NCBI RefSeq assembly: GCF_019145235.1
Contig: NZ_JAHSTV010000020.1
Coordinates: 1-58,678 of the forward strand
Source: Pseudomonas farris
Lineage (GTDB): Bacteria; Pseudomonadota; Gammaproteobacteria; Pseudomonadales; Pseudomonadaceae
DNA: 58,678 nucleotides
Reading direction: 5' to 3'
Shown: piece after piece, positions 7,980 to 16,773 of the stretch
Layout: each line of letters begins with the position of its first letter
Numbering within the stretch: position 1 is the stretch's first letter
Notes under the pieces: model-generated
Told to the model about the DNA's origin: nothing
What the model saw: the letters and a program-made list of their open reading frames with translations, nothing else
Database searches by the model: none
Program-made: the position numbers and the translations under genes

Positions 7980-8267
7980 CTAACCGCGAGCCTTGTTGAT
8001 CAGCTCGATGTATTCCGCCGCGTTGCGCTGATCCTTGATCAGGGCGACGAAGTCATTGCCGTGCTCATCCTTGCCATCCAGGTCATAGCCGGCTTCAACA
8101 AAGAATGTCAGAAAACGCTCGAAGTCATCGATGCGCAGGCCACGGTACGCCTTGATCAGTTTGTGCAGCGACGGTGAAGTGGCGTCGACCGGCTCAAAAT
8201 CGAGGAACAGCTTGATCTGCTCATCGCCGATCTCGTCACCAATCACTTGCTTCTTATCTTTACGCAT
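7980..8267 (-). CDS. PA4642-family small acidic protein
   Basis: This is a 95-residue charged cytoplasmic protein (MRKDKKQVIGDEIGDEQIKL at the start, AAEYIELINKARG at the end). It corresponds by sequence character and position to PAO1 PA4642, two genes from mqo. It is all-helical in appearance, with no signal peptide or known catalytic motif. It lies 63 nt downstream of the exported-protein gene on the same strand, so the two may be co-transcribed. Function is unknown. Confidence 0.8.
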   Translation of the reverse strand: MRKDKKQVIGDEIGDEQIKLFLDFEPVDATSPSLHKLIKAYRGLRIDDFERFLTFFVEAGYDLDGKDEHGNDFVALIKDQRNAAEYIELINKARG

Positions 8268-8330
8268 TGCCGACTCCAGCTCGCAGACATTTCACGGGGC
8301 GGGCAGTTTACCCCTGCGCAGGCGCCAGGC

Positions 8331-8816
8331 TCAACGCGGACGAACGCTGCCTGTGTGCAAATCGGCCCAGATATGGCCGTTGGCGTAACTGAGGAACTGG
8401 CAATACACCGTGTCATTGCGCAACAAGTCGATCACCACCCGGTACTGAGCCAACGGGTAATAGAGCGTCAGGGTTTTGCTTTTTTCATCGTAGATCGGTT
8501 TTTTCAAGCTTTTGCTTTCGCCATCGAAGTTGACCAGCACCTGGCTGATGGTCGCGCCCTTGTTCAAGGATTTGCCCTTGAGGCGGATCAGCAATGGCGA
8601 TGTGACCGGGATCGGCTGTTGGTTGGACTGGCGCTGACTGCCGATCACTACCGAATACTCAGTGATCTGCAACAGTTGCTGCTGCTCGGGTTCGGCGTCA
8701 CGCAGAGTCAGGTCGTCCGGGGGCAAAAACTGCGCATGCATCGGCGACGGGGTGGCGGCCAGGGGCAGGCTGACGGTCAGCAACAGGGCGGCGCAGCTGC
8801 GGATCAAAAGGCTCAT
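8331..8816 (-). CDS. exported hypothetical protein (PA4643-like)
   Basis: The 161-residue product has a Sec signal peptide (MSLLIRSCAALLLTVSLPLAA), with cleavage probably after residue 21. The mature part is beta-rich, with TSPLLIRLKGKSLNKG and KPIYDEKSKTLTLYYPLAQYRVVID, suggesting a small periplasmic beta domain. I chose the ATG at 8814-8816 because it places the signal peptide at the N terminus. No family function is known to me. It is divergent from dauA. Confidence 0.7.
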   Translation of the reverse strand: MSLLIRSCAALLLTVSLPLAATPSPMHAQFLPPDDLTLRDAEPEQQQLLQITEYSVVIGSQRQSNQQPIPVTSPLLIRLKGKSLNKGATISQVLVNFDGESKSLKKPIYDEKSKTLTLYYPLAQYRVVIDLLRNDTVYCQFLSYANGHIWADLHTGSVRPR

Positions 8817-8967
8817 GGATGGCTCCGGGGGCGGGGCCGAGCACTCTAGCATGAGGAACTACCCGGCGAATCACCGATCCAGGTCAATACTCTGGAAGAC
8901 AAGGCTGGGCATACTGAAAGAGCTTTCAGCCCCATTTCGACAGTGCACCCTCTGTTGTGGAGTACCC

Positions 8968-10689
8968 ATGTCATTCTCCATGCCCCCGTTATTCGCCGCC
9001 TGGCGTCAGACTTGGCGCGCAGGTTATAGCCTCAGACGTTTGCGCGGCGATATCAGCGCCGGGGTGACGGTCGGGATTATCGCCATCCCTCTGGCCATGG
9101 CCCTGGCGATTGCGGTGGGGGTAGCGCCCCAGCAAGGTCTGTATACGGTGCTGATCGCCGCGCCCCTGATCGCCCTGACGGGAGGCTCGCGCTTCAATGT
9201 CAGCGGGCCAACAGCCGCATTCGTGGTGATACTGCTGCCGATCACGCAACAATATGGTCTGGGTGGCCTGCTGCTCTGCACCATGCTAGCCGGGGCAATC
9301 CTGATTGCCTTGGGGCTGATTCGGGCCGGACGGCTGATTCAGTACATCCCTTATCCAGTCACTCTGGGCTTTACCGCCGGGATCGGCATTGTCATCGCCA
9401 CCCTTCAATTAAAGGATTTGCTGGGCCTGAGTACCACCGGGCATGCCGAACATTACATCGAGCAATTAGGCGGGCTGCTCCAGGCGTTACCCAGCGCTCG
9501 TCTGGGGGACGTGATCATCGGTGTCATGTGCCTGGCGGTGCTGATCGTCTGGCCACGTTTTGTGCCGAGGATTCCGGGGCATTTAGTGGCGCTGGCCGTC
9601 GGCGCATTGCTGGGGGTGGCACTGGAAAGCGGCGGGTTACCGGTTGCGACGCTGGGGGAGCGCTTCAGCTATATCGTCGATGGCGTCAGCCATCCCGGCA
9701 TACCGCCGTTTCTGCCGAGCTTCGATTGGCCGTGGAATCTGCCGGGGCCCTACGGCCAGCCGCTGCACCTGTCTTACGACCTGATCCGCCAATTAATGGC
9801 GCCTGCCTTTGCCATCGCCATGCTCGGTGCCATCGAATCATTGTTGTGCGCGGTGGTGGCCGACGGCATGACGGGCAGCAAACACGACCCCAATGCCGAG
9901 CTTCTGGGTCAAGGTCTGGGTAACCTGGTCGCACCGCTGTTCGGCGGCATTACCGCCACCGCGGCGATCGCCCGTAGCGCCACCAACGTGCGCAGCGGGG
10001 CTTTTTCGCCATTAGCGGCGATTATCCACAGTGCGGTGGTGTTGCTGGCGATACTCGTCCTCGCTCCCCTGTTCAGCTACTTGCCGATGGCGGCGCTGGC
10101 GGCACTGCTGGTGATGGTGGCGTGGAACATGAGCGAAGCCCGGCACGTCGTGCACACCTTGCGCATTGCACCACGCAGCGATGTGCTGGTCTTGCTGACC
10201 TGCCTGAGCCTGACGGTGCTGTTCGACATGGTGCTGGCCGTCGCCGTCGGCCTGCTGCTGGCCGCCGGTTTGTTCATCAAACGCATGAGCGACCTCACGG
10301 ACACCGCCGAACTGCCTCGCGAGTTCCATCAAGCCTTGCAGGATATGCCGGAGCATGTTCGTTGCTATGCGATACGCGGGCCGCTGTTTTTCGGCGCGGC
10401 GGAAAAAGCCCTGGGCGTGCTGCGCAAATTCAGCCCGGAGGTCAAAGTGGTGATCGTCGAGATGAGTGCCGTGCCCATGCTGGACATGACGGCGCTGGCG
10501 GCCTTCGACAATATCCTCAGGGATTACCGCACCGACGGCATCGGCCTGATTCTGGTCGGAACTGCTCCACGGGTACGCCTGAAACTCAGACGCGCGGGCA
10601 TCCATCGGGAACAGCGCAAATTGGCCTACGTGAATAATCTGGAACAGGCTCGACGCAAAAGCGAACGCTGGCTTGCCGGACAGGACTGA
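8968..10689 (+). CDS. dauA: SulP-family transporter, DauA-like (C4-dicarboxylate)
   Basis: DauA in E. coli is an aerobic succinate/C4-dicarboxylate transporter of the SLC26/SulP family. This 573-residue protein matches it throughout: LRGDISAGVTVGIIAIPLAM, ALTGGSRFNVSGPTAAFVVI, AMLGAIESLLCAVVADGMTG and GGITATAAIARSATNVRSGA are all in place. About 12-14 membrane helices are followed by a cytoplasmic STAS domain (residues about 440-560, with VPMLDMTALAAFDN). The ATG at 8968 follows GGAG and gives the family length. Dicarboxylate transport would sit well beside mqo, though they are separate units and the substrate here is inferred. Confidence 0.88.
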   Translation: MSFSMPPLFAAWRQTWRAGYSLRRLRGDISAGVTVGIIAIPLAMALAIAVGVAPQQGLYTVLIAAPLIALTGGSRFNVSGPTAAFVVILLPITQQYGLGGLLLCTMLAGAILIALGLIRAGRLIQYIPYPVTLGFTAGIGIVIATLQLKDLLGLSTTGHAEHYIEQLGGLLQALPSARLGDVIIGVMCLAVLIVWPRFVPRIPGHLVALAVGALLGVALESGGLPVATLGERFSYIVDGVSHPGIPPFLPSFDWPWNLPGPYGQPLHLSYDLIRQLMAPAFAIAMLGAIESLLCAVVADGMTGSKHDPNAELLGQGLGNLVAPLFGGITATAAIARSATNVRSGAFSPLAAIIHSAVVLLAILVLAPLFSYLPMAALAALLVMVAWNMSEARHVVHTLRIAPRSDVLVLLTCLSLTVLFDMVLAVAVGLLLAAGLFIKRMSDLTDTAELPREFHQALQDMPEHVRCYAIRGPLFFGAAEKALGVLRKFSPEVKVVIVEMSAVPMLDMTALAAFDNILRDYRTDGIGLILVGTAPRVRLKLRRAGIHREQRKLAYVNNLEQARRKSERWLAGQD

Positions 10690-10691
10690 GC

Positions 10692-10713
10692 GCGCAGTTC
10701 AAGCAAACTGCGC
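10692..10713. repeat. inverted repeat between convergent dauA and hpt
   Basis: GCGCAGTT-N6-AACTGCGC is a perfect 8-bp stem 3 nt after the dauA stop. It has no T-run, so it is a processing or stabilising hairpin at best. Confidence 0.4.
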
Positions 10714-10789
10714 ACGCATCCTGATGTGAGGCCTTATATTCAAGCCTCAACGCGCCTGACGGCAAATCGCCCCCAGACCGTCATCCTGT

Positions 10790-11347
10790 TTACATGCCTT
10801 TAACGGCAAAAATCCCGTTGGCGTTACGCCAGTAGCCTTTGTAGTCCATGCCGTAACCGAAGATGTAACGGTCGATGCACGGCAGGCCGACGAAATCGGC
10901 TTTCAGGTCCGGGCGAGCCTTGCGGTCGTGGTCCTTGTCGATCAGCACGGCAGTGTGCACGGCGCGCGCGCCAGCGTGTTTGCAGAAGTCGATGATCGCG
11001 CCCAGGGTGTGACCTTCATCAAGGATGTCGTCGATGATCAGTACGTCACGGTCGATGAACGAGACTTCCGGCTTGGCTTTCCAGAACAGGTCGCCGCCGC
11101 TGGTTTCGTTGCGATAACGGGTGGCGTGCAGGTAGGACGCTTCCAGCGGGAAGTTCAGATGCGTCAGCAGCTTGCCGGAGAAAATCAGCCCGCCGTTCAT
11201 CACGCAGAACACCACCGGGTTACGTTCAGCCAGCTGATCGTTGATTTGTGCACCGACGCGGGCGATGGCCGCCTCGACTTCAGCTTCGGTGTACAGGCAG
11301 TCAGCCTCTCGCATGATTTGACGGATATGCTCGAGATCAGCGGACAT
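10790..11347 (-). CDS. hpt: hypoxanthine-guanine phosphoribosyltransferase
   Basis: The enzyme joins hypoxanthine or guanine to PRPP to give IMP or GMP in purine salvage. The 185-residue product has the PRPP-binding loop VLIIDDILDEGHTL (about residues 101-114), the PPi loop NGGLIFSG and the C-terminal GYGMDYKGYWRN. It is the typical length for the Pseudomonas enzyme (PA4645 by position). It is transcribed away from upp across a 175-nt gap that must hold both promoters. Confidence 0.95.
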   Translation of the reverse strand: MSADLEHIRQIMREADCLYTEAEVEAAIARVGAQINDQLAERNPVVFCVMNGGLIFSGKLLTHLNFPLEASYLHATRYRNETSGGDLFWKAKPEVSFIDRDVLIIDDILDEGHTLGAIIDFCKHAGARAVHTAVLIDKDHDRKARPDLKADFVGLPCIDRYIFGYGMDYKGYWRNANGIFAVKGM

Positions 11348-11522
11348 GGCGCTCTCCTGGGGGTGGTAACGGGGGGACTAAGTGAGGAAAAGCGGGCAAA
11401 GGTACGCATCAAGCGAGGCCAGATCAAGCGTTTGTGGACTAACGTTCTGAATGTCTATAGGACAACACCCTCGGATAGATTAATCTAGGCCGGTTTTTTT
11501 GCCCGCCGCCGGAGCCTTTCCC

Positions 11523-12161
11523 ATGCCCATTCTCGAGATCCGCCATCCGCTGATCCGTCACAAACTTGGCCTTATGCGCCGCGCCGACATTAGCACGAAG
11601 AATTTCCGTGAGCTCGCTCAGGAAGTCGGTGCCCTGCTGACCTATGAAGCCACCAAAGACCTGCCACTGGAAAGCTACGACATCGAAGGCTGGTGCGGCA
11701 CGGTGTCGGTGGAGAAAATCGCCGGCAAGAAAATTACCGTGGTGCCGATCCTGCGTGCCGGTATCGGCATGCTCGAAGGCGTGCTGAGCCTGATCCCGGG
11801 CGCCAAAGTCAGCGCCGTGGGCGTAGCCCGCAACGAACAAACCCTGCAGGCCCACACCTACCTGGAAAAACTGGTGCCGGAAATCGACGAACGCCTGGCG
11901 ATGATCATCGACCCGATGCTCGCCACCGGCAGCTCCATGGTCGCCACCATTGATTTGCTGAAAAAGGCCGGCTGCAAGGACATCCGCGCGATGGTCCTGG
12001 TGGCCGCCCCTGAAGGCATCGCCGCTGTGGGGAAGGCTCACCCGGACGTGACCATCTACACCGCCTCCATTGACCAGAAACTGAACGAACACGGTTACAT
12101 CATCCCGGGCTTGGGCGATGCCGGTGACAAGATCTTCGGCACCAAGCAGAAGGACGCTTGA
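11523..12161 (+). CDS. upp: uracil phosphoribosyltransferase
   Basis: Upp converts uracil and PRPP to UMP in pyrimidine salvage. The 212-residue protein starts MPILEIRHPLIRHKLGLMR and carries the PRPP motif IIDPMLATGSSM (about residues 127-138) and the uracil-binding end YIIPGLGDAGDKIFGT. The ATG at 11523 gives the standard length; an in-frame upstream GTG/TTG extension of eight residues is unlikely. uraA follows within 3 nt, so permease and enzyme form one salvage operon. Confidence 0.96.
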   Translation: MPILEIRHPLIRHKLGLMRRADISTKNFRELAQEVGALLTYEATKDLPLESYDIEGWCGTVSVEKIAGKKITVVPILRAGIGMLEGVLSLIPGAKVSAVGVARNEQTLQAHTYLEKLVPEIDERLAMIIDPMLATGSSMVATIDLLKKAGCKDIRAMVLVAAPEGIAAVGKAHPDVTIYTASIDQKLNEHGYIIPGLGDAGDKIFGTKQKDA

Positions 12162-12163
12162 GC

Positions 12164-13438
12164 ATGCAGCAAGCGTTCAACGATCCGCTCTGGCGCACAG
12201 TGCTATCGGGTGCGCAGATGCTGTTCGTGGCCTTTGGCGCGCTGGTGTTGATGCCGTTGATTACCGGCCTCGACCCGAATGTGGCGCTGTTCACCGCAGG
12301 CCTTGGGACGATTCTGTTCCAGATCGTCACCGGGCGTCAGGTGCCGGTATTTCTCGCCTCGAGCTTTGCCTTCATCACGCCGATCATTCTCGCCAAGGGC
12401 CAGTTTGGCCTGGCGGCGACCATGGGCGGTGTGATGGCGGCTGGTTTCGTCTACACCTTCCTCGGCCTTGCCGTGAAGATCAAAGGCACCGGCTTCATCG
12501 ACCGCCTGCTGCCACCGGTGGTGATTGGCCCGGTGATCATCGCCATCGGTCTGGCCATGGCGCCGATCGCCGCCAACATGGCGATGGGCAAGGCCGGTGA
12601 CGGCACCGAGCTGATTCCTTATCAGACGGCGATGTTGATCTCGATGCCGGCGCTGCTGACCACCCTGATTGTCGCGGTGTTCGGCAAAGGTATATTCCGC
12701 CTGGTGCCGATCATCTCCGGTGTGCTGGTGGGTTTTGCCATGGCGTTCTATTTCGGGGTAGTCGACACCGCAAAGATTGCTGCTGCACCGTGGTTCGCGA
12801 TTCCACAGTTCACGGCGCCGGAATTCAACTGGCAGGCGATTCTGTTCATCGTTCCGGTAGCCCTGGCCCCGGCCATCGAGCACATCGGCGGCGTGATCGC
12901 GGTCGGTAGCGTGACCGGTCGCGATTACCTGAAAAAACCCGGCCTGCACCGCACCCTGCTCGGCGATGGCATTGCCACCACCGCCGCCGGACTGTTTGGC
13001 GGCCCACCCAACACCACCTACGCCGAGGTGACTGGCGCGGTGATGCTGACCAAAAACTACAACCCGAAAATCATGACCTGGGCGGCTATCTTTGCGATCA
13101 GCCTGGCGTTCATCGGCAAGTTCGGCGCCCTGCTGCAAAGCATACCGGTGCCGGTGATGGGCGGGATTTTGTGTCTGCTGTTCGGTTCGATTGCGGCGGT
13201 GGGGATGAACACAATGATTCGCCACCAGATCGACCTGGCCGAAGCACGCAATCTGGTGATTGTTTCGGTGACGCTGGTGTTCGGGATTGGTGGCGTGCTG
13301 GTCGGCACAGGAACCGGCCCGGACGATTTCGGCCTCAAAGGCATCGCGCTGTGCGCGGTGGTGGCGATTGCGCTGAACCTGTTGCTGCCGGGCCATGACA
13401 GCTGGAAGCACAAGAAGGCGGAAGAGCCGCTGATCTAA
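12164..13438 (+). CDS. uraA: uracil:H+ symporter
   Basis: UraA (NCS2 family) imports uracil with protons. The 424-residue protein has about 14 helices, the EHIG motif of TM8 and the PNTTYAEVTGAVMLTKNY motif of TM10. The residue matching E. coli UraA His245 (EHIGH) is Gly here (EHIGG), while both key glutamates are kept, so substrate handling may differ. The ATG at 12164 is preferred; an in-frame TTG at 12158 overlaps the upp stop. Its place directly after upp supports a uracil role over xanthine. Confidence 0.9.
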   Translation: MQQAFNDPLWRTVLSGAQMLFVAFGALVLMPLITGLDPNVALFTAGLGTILFQIVTGRQVPVFLASSFAFITPIILAKGQFGLAATMGGVMAAGFVYTFLGLAVKIKGTGFIDRLLPPVVIGPVIIAIGLAMAPIAANMAMGKAGDGTELIPYQTAMLISMPALLTTLIVAVFGKGIFRLVPIISGVLVGFAMAFYFGVVDTAKIAAAPWFAIPQFTAPEFNWQAILFIVPVALAPAIEHIGGVIAVGSVTGRDYLKKPGLHRTLLGDGIATTAAGLFGGPPNTTYAEVTGAVMLTKNYNPKIMTWAAIFAISLAFIGKFGALLQSIPVPVMGGILCLLFGSIAAVGMNTMIRHQIDLAEARNLVIVSVTLVFGIGGVLVGTGTGPDDFGLKGIALCAVVAIALNLLLPGHDSWKHKKAEEPLI

Positions 13439-13455
13439 GCAGGTCTCAAGAACGC

Positions 13456-13536
13456 CATCGCGGGCAAGTCGGACCGCCGCACCGCCGCTCCCACAAGGTC
13501 AGCGTAATACCTGTGGGAGCGGGCTTGCCCGCGATG
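13456..13536. repeat. degenerate REPIN
   Basis: The right arm at 13511-13536 (CTGTGGGAGCGGGCTTGCCCGCGATG) is intact. The left arm, CATCGCGGGCAAG then GCTCCCACAAGG, is interrupted by about 18 bases of GC-rich insertion. It fills the gap between the convergent uraA and hemH genes. Confidence 0.7.
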
Positions 13537-13539
13537 CTT

Positions 13540-14565
13540 TTAAAGCGCCAACGGCGCTCTTTCACACAATGCGTTCAACGCCTTGGCCCATTGCGGATCA
13601 TCGTTGAGGCACGGCACCAGCACCAACTCCTCCCCTCCCGCTTCGAGGAACTGCTCCTTCCCGCGATCACCAATCTCTTCCAGAGTTTCGATGCAATCGG
13701 CAACGAACGCCGGGCACATCACCAGGACTTTCTTCACGCCACTTTTGGCCAGCTCATCAAGGCGCGCTTCGGTGTAGGGTTCGATCCACTTGGCTCGCCC
13801 CAGACGCGACTGGAACGACACCGACCATTTGCCGTCCGGCAGGCCCAGGAGCCGGGCAAACTCTGACGCAGTGCGCAGGCATTGAGCGCGGTAGCAGGTG
13901 GCTAATACTTCCGATGACGCGTTCTGACAGCAATTATCGCTTTTGAAGCAATGGTGACCGGTGGGGTCGATCTTGGTCAGGTGCCGTTCCGGCAAACCAT
14001 GAAAGCTCAGCAGCAGGTGATCGTAATCCTGCTGCAAATACGGCGTAGCGCTGGCCATCAGGGCGTCGAGGTATTCCGGCTGATCGTAGAACGGCTGGAG
14101 AATCGAGAACTGCACGTCGAGTTTCTTCTCCCGCACCACCCGCTTGGCTTCTTCGATCACCGTGGTCACAGTGCTGTCGGCGAACTGCGGATAGAGCGGC
14201 GCCAAAGTCACTTTTTTGTGCCCTTGGGCAGCCAGCCGCACCAGCGCGGATTCAATAGACGGCTCGCCGTAACGCATCGCCAGTTCCACCGGCCCGTGGG
14301 TCCACTGCGCGGTCATGGCCCGTTGCAGACGACGGCTGAGTACCACCAGTGGCGAGCCGTCCGCCCACCAGATCGACGCGTAAGCGTGAGCCGATTGCTC
14401 TGGCCGCTTGATCAGGATTAGCGACACCAGCAAACGCCGCACCGGCCACGGCAGGTCGATCACATACGGGTCCATCAGAAATTGATTGAGGTAGCTGCGC
14501 ACATCCGCCACCGAGGTGGAAGCGGGTGAACCCAGGTTGACCAGAAGCAACGCGTGATCGGTCAT
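13540..14565 (-). CDS. hemH: ferrochelatase
   Basis: HemH inserts Fe2+ into protoporphyrin IX, the last step of haem synthesis. The 341-residue protein carries the catalytic His in LLLSFHGLPERH, the KWSVSFQSRLGRAKWIEPYT signature and the late PAFVADCIETLEEI motif. It is cytoplasmic and membrane-associated in the family. A set of cysteines (CFKSDNCCQN and CYRAQC) lies in the middle, not in the C-terminal [2Fe-2S] position of animal enzymes. It starts 8 nt after the stop of the TIGR01777 gene and is surely co-transcribed with it. Removing protoporphyrin also protects against light. Confidence 0.96.
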   Translation of the reverse strand: MTDHALLLVNLGSPASTSVADVRSYLNQFLMDPYVIDLPWPVRRLLVSLILIKRPEQSAHAYASIWWADGSPLVVLSRRLQRAMTAQWTHGPVELAMRYGEPSIESALVRLAAQGHKKVTLAPLYPQFADSTVTTVIEEAKRVVREKKLDVQFSILQPFYDQPEYLDALMASATPYLQQDYDHLLLSFHGLPERHLTKIDPTGHHCFKSDNCCQNASSEVLATCYRAQCLRTASEFARLLGLPDGKWSVSFQSRLGRAKWIEPYTEARLDELAKSGVKKVLVMCPAFVADCIETLEEIGDRGKEQFLEAGGEELVLVPCLNDDPQWAKALNALCERAPLAL

Positions 14566-14573
14566 GCAACGTC

Positions 14574-15482
14574 CTATTTCTTAAGGCGGCTGGACAGATC
14601 GTCCAACGCCGCGCGCAAATCGGTGAACTGGAAAGTGAAGCCCGCTTCCAGCAAGCGAGCCGGCATGGCCTTCTGGCCACCCAGCAGCAACAATGACAAC
14701 TCGCCCAGGCCCACCTTCAACACGAGGGTTGGCATCGGCATGAACGCCGGACGATGCAACACGCTACCCAACGTTTGGGCGAATTCGCGATTGCGCACCG
14801 GCTTGGGCGCGCAGGCATTATATGGACCGCTGGCCTCATTGCGGTGCAGAAGAAAATCAATCAGGGCGATTTGATCCTTGATATGAATCCACGACATCCA
14901 CTGCCGACCATTGCCGAGCGGCCCGCCCAGCCCCAGTTTGAACGGCAAGAGCAGCCGCGACAAAAAGCCGCCCTCGGCGGACAGCACCAACCCGGTACGA
15001 ATGAGGATCACGCGAATGCCCAACGCTTCGGCGCGCTGCGCGGTTTCCTCCCAGGCGACGCACAACTGGCTGGCGAAATCATCAATGACCGGTGGAGATT
15101 CTTCGGTCAACTCCCGCTCACCACCGTCGCCGTACCAACCGATCGCGGAGCCAGAAATCAATACCTGCGGTTTCTGCTCGCGGCTTTCGAGCCAAGAAAG
15201 TAGAGTTTCGGTCAGGGTGATCCGGCTGCTCCATAGCAACGCTTTGCGTTTGTGCGTCCAGAGCCGATCGGCAATTGGTGCCCCCGCGAGATTGATAATG
15301 GCATCCACCGGTTCTTGACCCAAGTCCTCAAGCCGTGCGATTCCACGAACCTGAGTGCCACAGACTTTGGCGACTTTGGCAGGCGTGCGACTCCAGATCG
15401 TCAGGCGATGTCCCTGGCTCAACCAGTGTCGGCAGAGTTGACGTCCTATCAAACCAGTACCGCCGGTCAGCAATATGTGCAT
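14574..15482 (-). CDS. TIGR01777 family NAD-dependent epimerase/oxidoreductase (YfcH-like)
   Basis: The 302-residue protein is an extended SDR with the Rossmann start MHILLTGGTGLIGRQLCRHW, the NLAGAPIAD signature, SGSAIGWYGDGGE and the C-terminal DUF1731 part. The family is widespread, with no agreed reaction. It precedes hemH with an 8-nt gap and matches PAO1 PA4656 by position. The start ATG at 15480-15482 gives the usual length. It is divergent from renalase across a 196-nt region that contains a LitR-type operator. Confidence 0.88.
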   Translation of the reverse strand: MHILLTGGTGLIGRQLCRHWLSQGHRLTIWSRTPAKVAKVCGTQVRGIARLEDLGQEPVDAIINLAGAPIADRLWTHKRKALLWSSRITLTETLLSWLESREQKPQVLISGSAIGWYGDGGERELTEESPPVIDDFASQLCVAWEETAQRAEALGIRVILIRTGLVLSAEGGFLSRLLLPFKLGLGGPLGNGRQWMSWIHIKDQIALIDFLLHRNEASGPYNACAPKPVRNREFAQTLGSVLHRPAFMPMPTLVLKVGLGELSLLLLGGQKAMPARLLEAGFTFQFTDLRAALDDLSSRLKK

Positions 15483-15607
15483 GACATCTTCCTCGCGTGG
15501 CGTTTTACCCTGATCACTAGTCTATTTTTATAAGCAGGGATCTTTGGTATCGGGCAGGCTCTGTGCTTAACAATAGGCCAAGCTGTCAGAACGAGAACGC
15601 TAAAAGT

Positions 15608-15631
15608 TATACCAAAAAACAATATTGTACA
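15608..15631 (+). promoter_or_regulatory. LitR/PplR-type operator upstream of renalase
   Basis: TATACC-N12-TGTACA matches the class II LitR consensus T(G/A)TACA-N12-TGTA(C/T)A, as I recall it from P. putida, with one mismatch. A further TGTACA half site lies at 15653-15658. A possible promoter (TTGTAC at 15625, TAGTCT at 15648) overlaps it. Confidence 0.65.
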
Positions 15632-15678
15632 GGTTTGAACCACGGCGTAGTCTGTACAGAAAGGTAAACGAGGCCCCT

Positions 15679-16665
15679 ATGACTGTACCTATCGCAATCA
15701 TCGGCACCGGCATCGCCGGACTCTCAGCCGCCCAGGCCCTTACGGAGGCCGGGCATGTCGTTCAACTTTTCGATAAAAGCCGCGGCAGTGGCGGACGCAT
15801 GTCGAGCAAGCGCAGCGATGCGGGTGCTCTGGACATGGGCGCGCAATATTTCACTGCCCGCGACCGCCGCTTCGTCACTGAAGTCCAGCGCTGGCAAGCC
15901 AACGACTGGGTCGCCGTATGGACGCCGCAGCTCTATACCTTTCACGGCGGCCAGCTCAGGCCTTCGCCGGACGAACAGACCCGCTGGGTCGGCACGCCAC
16001 GCATGAGCGCGATCACGCGCGGCCTGCTCGGTGATCTGGAGGCGCATTTCGCTTGCCGCATCACCGAGGTCTATCGCGGTGAAGAACATTGGCACCTGCA
16101 AGACGCCGAGGGTTTCACTCACGGTCCGTTCAGCCATGTCGTCATCGCCACACCCGCCCCTCAGGCAACCGCACTGCTGGCGACTGCACCGAAACTCGCC
16201 GGGGCTGCCGCCGGGGTCAAAATGGAACCCACCTGGGCCGTCGCGCTGGCGTTCGAAATACCGTTGGAAACCCCGATCGAAGGCTGCTTCGTACAGGACA
16301 GCCCCCTCGACTGGCTGGCGCGCAACCGCAGCAAACCGGGACGCGACACGACTCTCGACACTTGGGTGCTGCACGCCACGAGCGCCTGGAGCCGGCAGCA
16401 TATCGACCTGCCCAAGGAAGCGGTGATCGAGCAATTGCATGGTGCCTTTGCCGAACTGCTGCACGACGCCATGCCTGCTCCAACCTTCAGCCTCGCTCAC
16501 CGTTGGCTGTATGCCCGGCCGGCCAGCAGCCATGAATGGGGGGCCTTGGCCGATGCCGATCTGGGCCTGTATGTGTGCGGTGACTGGTGCCTGTCTGGCC
16601 GTGTCGAAGGTGCCTGGCTCAGTGGTCAGGAAGCAGCCCGCCGGCTGCATGAACACCTGCAGTGA
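15679..16665 (+). CDS. bacterial renalase (FAD-dependent dihydro-NAD(P) isomer oxidase)
   Basis: Bacterial renalase, characterised from Pseudomonas, uses FAD and O2 to oxidise the toxic 2- and 6-dihydro isomers of NAD(P)H back to NAD(P)+. The 328-residue protein starts with the FAD fold VPIAIIGTGIAGLSAAQAL (residues 3-21), followed by LFDKSRGSGGRMSSKR and GALDMGAQYFTARD. The end has the flavin motif LGLYVCGDWCLSGRVEGAWL. Overall it resembles the P. phaseolicola enzyme closely, from memory. The ATG at 15679 follows GAGG. A LitR-type operator 48-71 nt upstream suggests light induction together with the next operon. Confidence 0.88.
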   Translation: MTVPIAIIGTGIAGLSAAQALTEAGHVVQLFDKSRGSGGRMSSKRSDAGALDMGAQYFTARDRRFVTEVQRWQANDWVAVWTPQLYTFHGGQLRPSPDEQTRWVGTPRMSAITRGLLGDLEAHFACRITEVYRGEEHWHLQDAEGFTHGPFSHVVIATPAPQATALLATAPKLAGAAAGVKMEPTWAVALAFEIPLETPIEGCFVQDSPLDWLARNRSKPGRDTTLDTWVLHATSAWSRQHIDLPKEAVIEQLHGAFAELLHDAMPAPTFSLAHRWLYARPASSHEWGALADADLGLYVCGDWCLSGRVEGAWLSGQEAARRLHEHLQ

Positions 16666-16723
16666 ATTGAATCAAGTCCAGCCTATCGCTGCTGTCGAGA
16701 TGGGCAGCAGCCCCGCAAAAACC

Positions 16724-16747
16724 TATACAAAAAATTTGACTTGTACA
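16724..16747 (+). promoter_or_regulatory. LitR operator 1 of the rudS-litR-phrB operon
   Basis: TATACA-N12-TGTACA is an exact match to the recalled class II LitR consensus. It overlaps the -35 element TTGACT at 16736-16741, a position where a bound repressor would block RNA polymerase. Confidence 0.75.
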
Positions 16748-16763
16748 CCTTTGAATCTATGAT
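16736..16763 (+). promoter_or_regulatory. sigma-70 promoter of the rudS-litR-phrB operon
   Basis: TTGACT (16736-16741), a 16-base spacer and TATGAT (16758-16763) form a near-consensus promoter. It would start transcription around 16770, about 50 nt ahead of the rudS ATG. It is flanked by two LitR-type operators. Confidence 0.7.
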
Positions 16764-16773
16764 GAAGTCATGT

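Noticed and set aside
10022..10030. DnaA-box 9-mer inside dauA
   Set aside because: It is an isolated match within coding sequence; about one such match per window is expected by chance.
15653..15676. Second full LitR operator in front of renalase
   Set aside because: Only one TGTACA half is present; neither side has a partner at the 12-base spacing.
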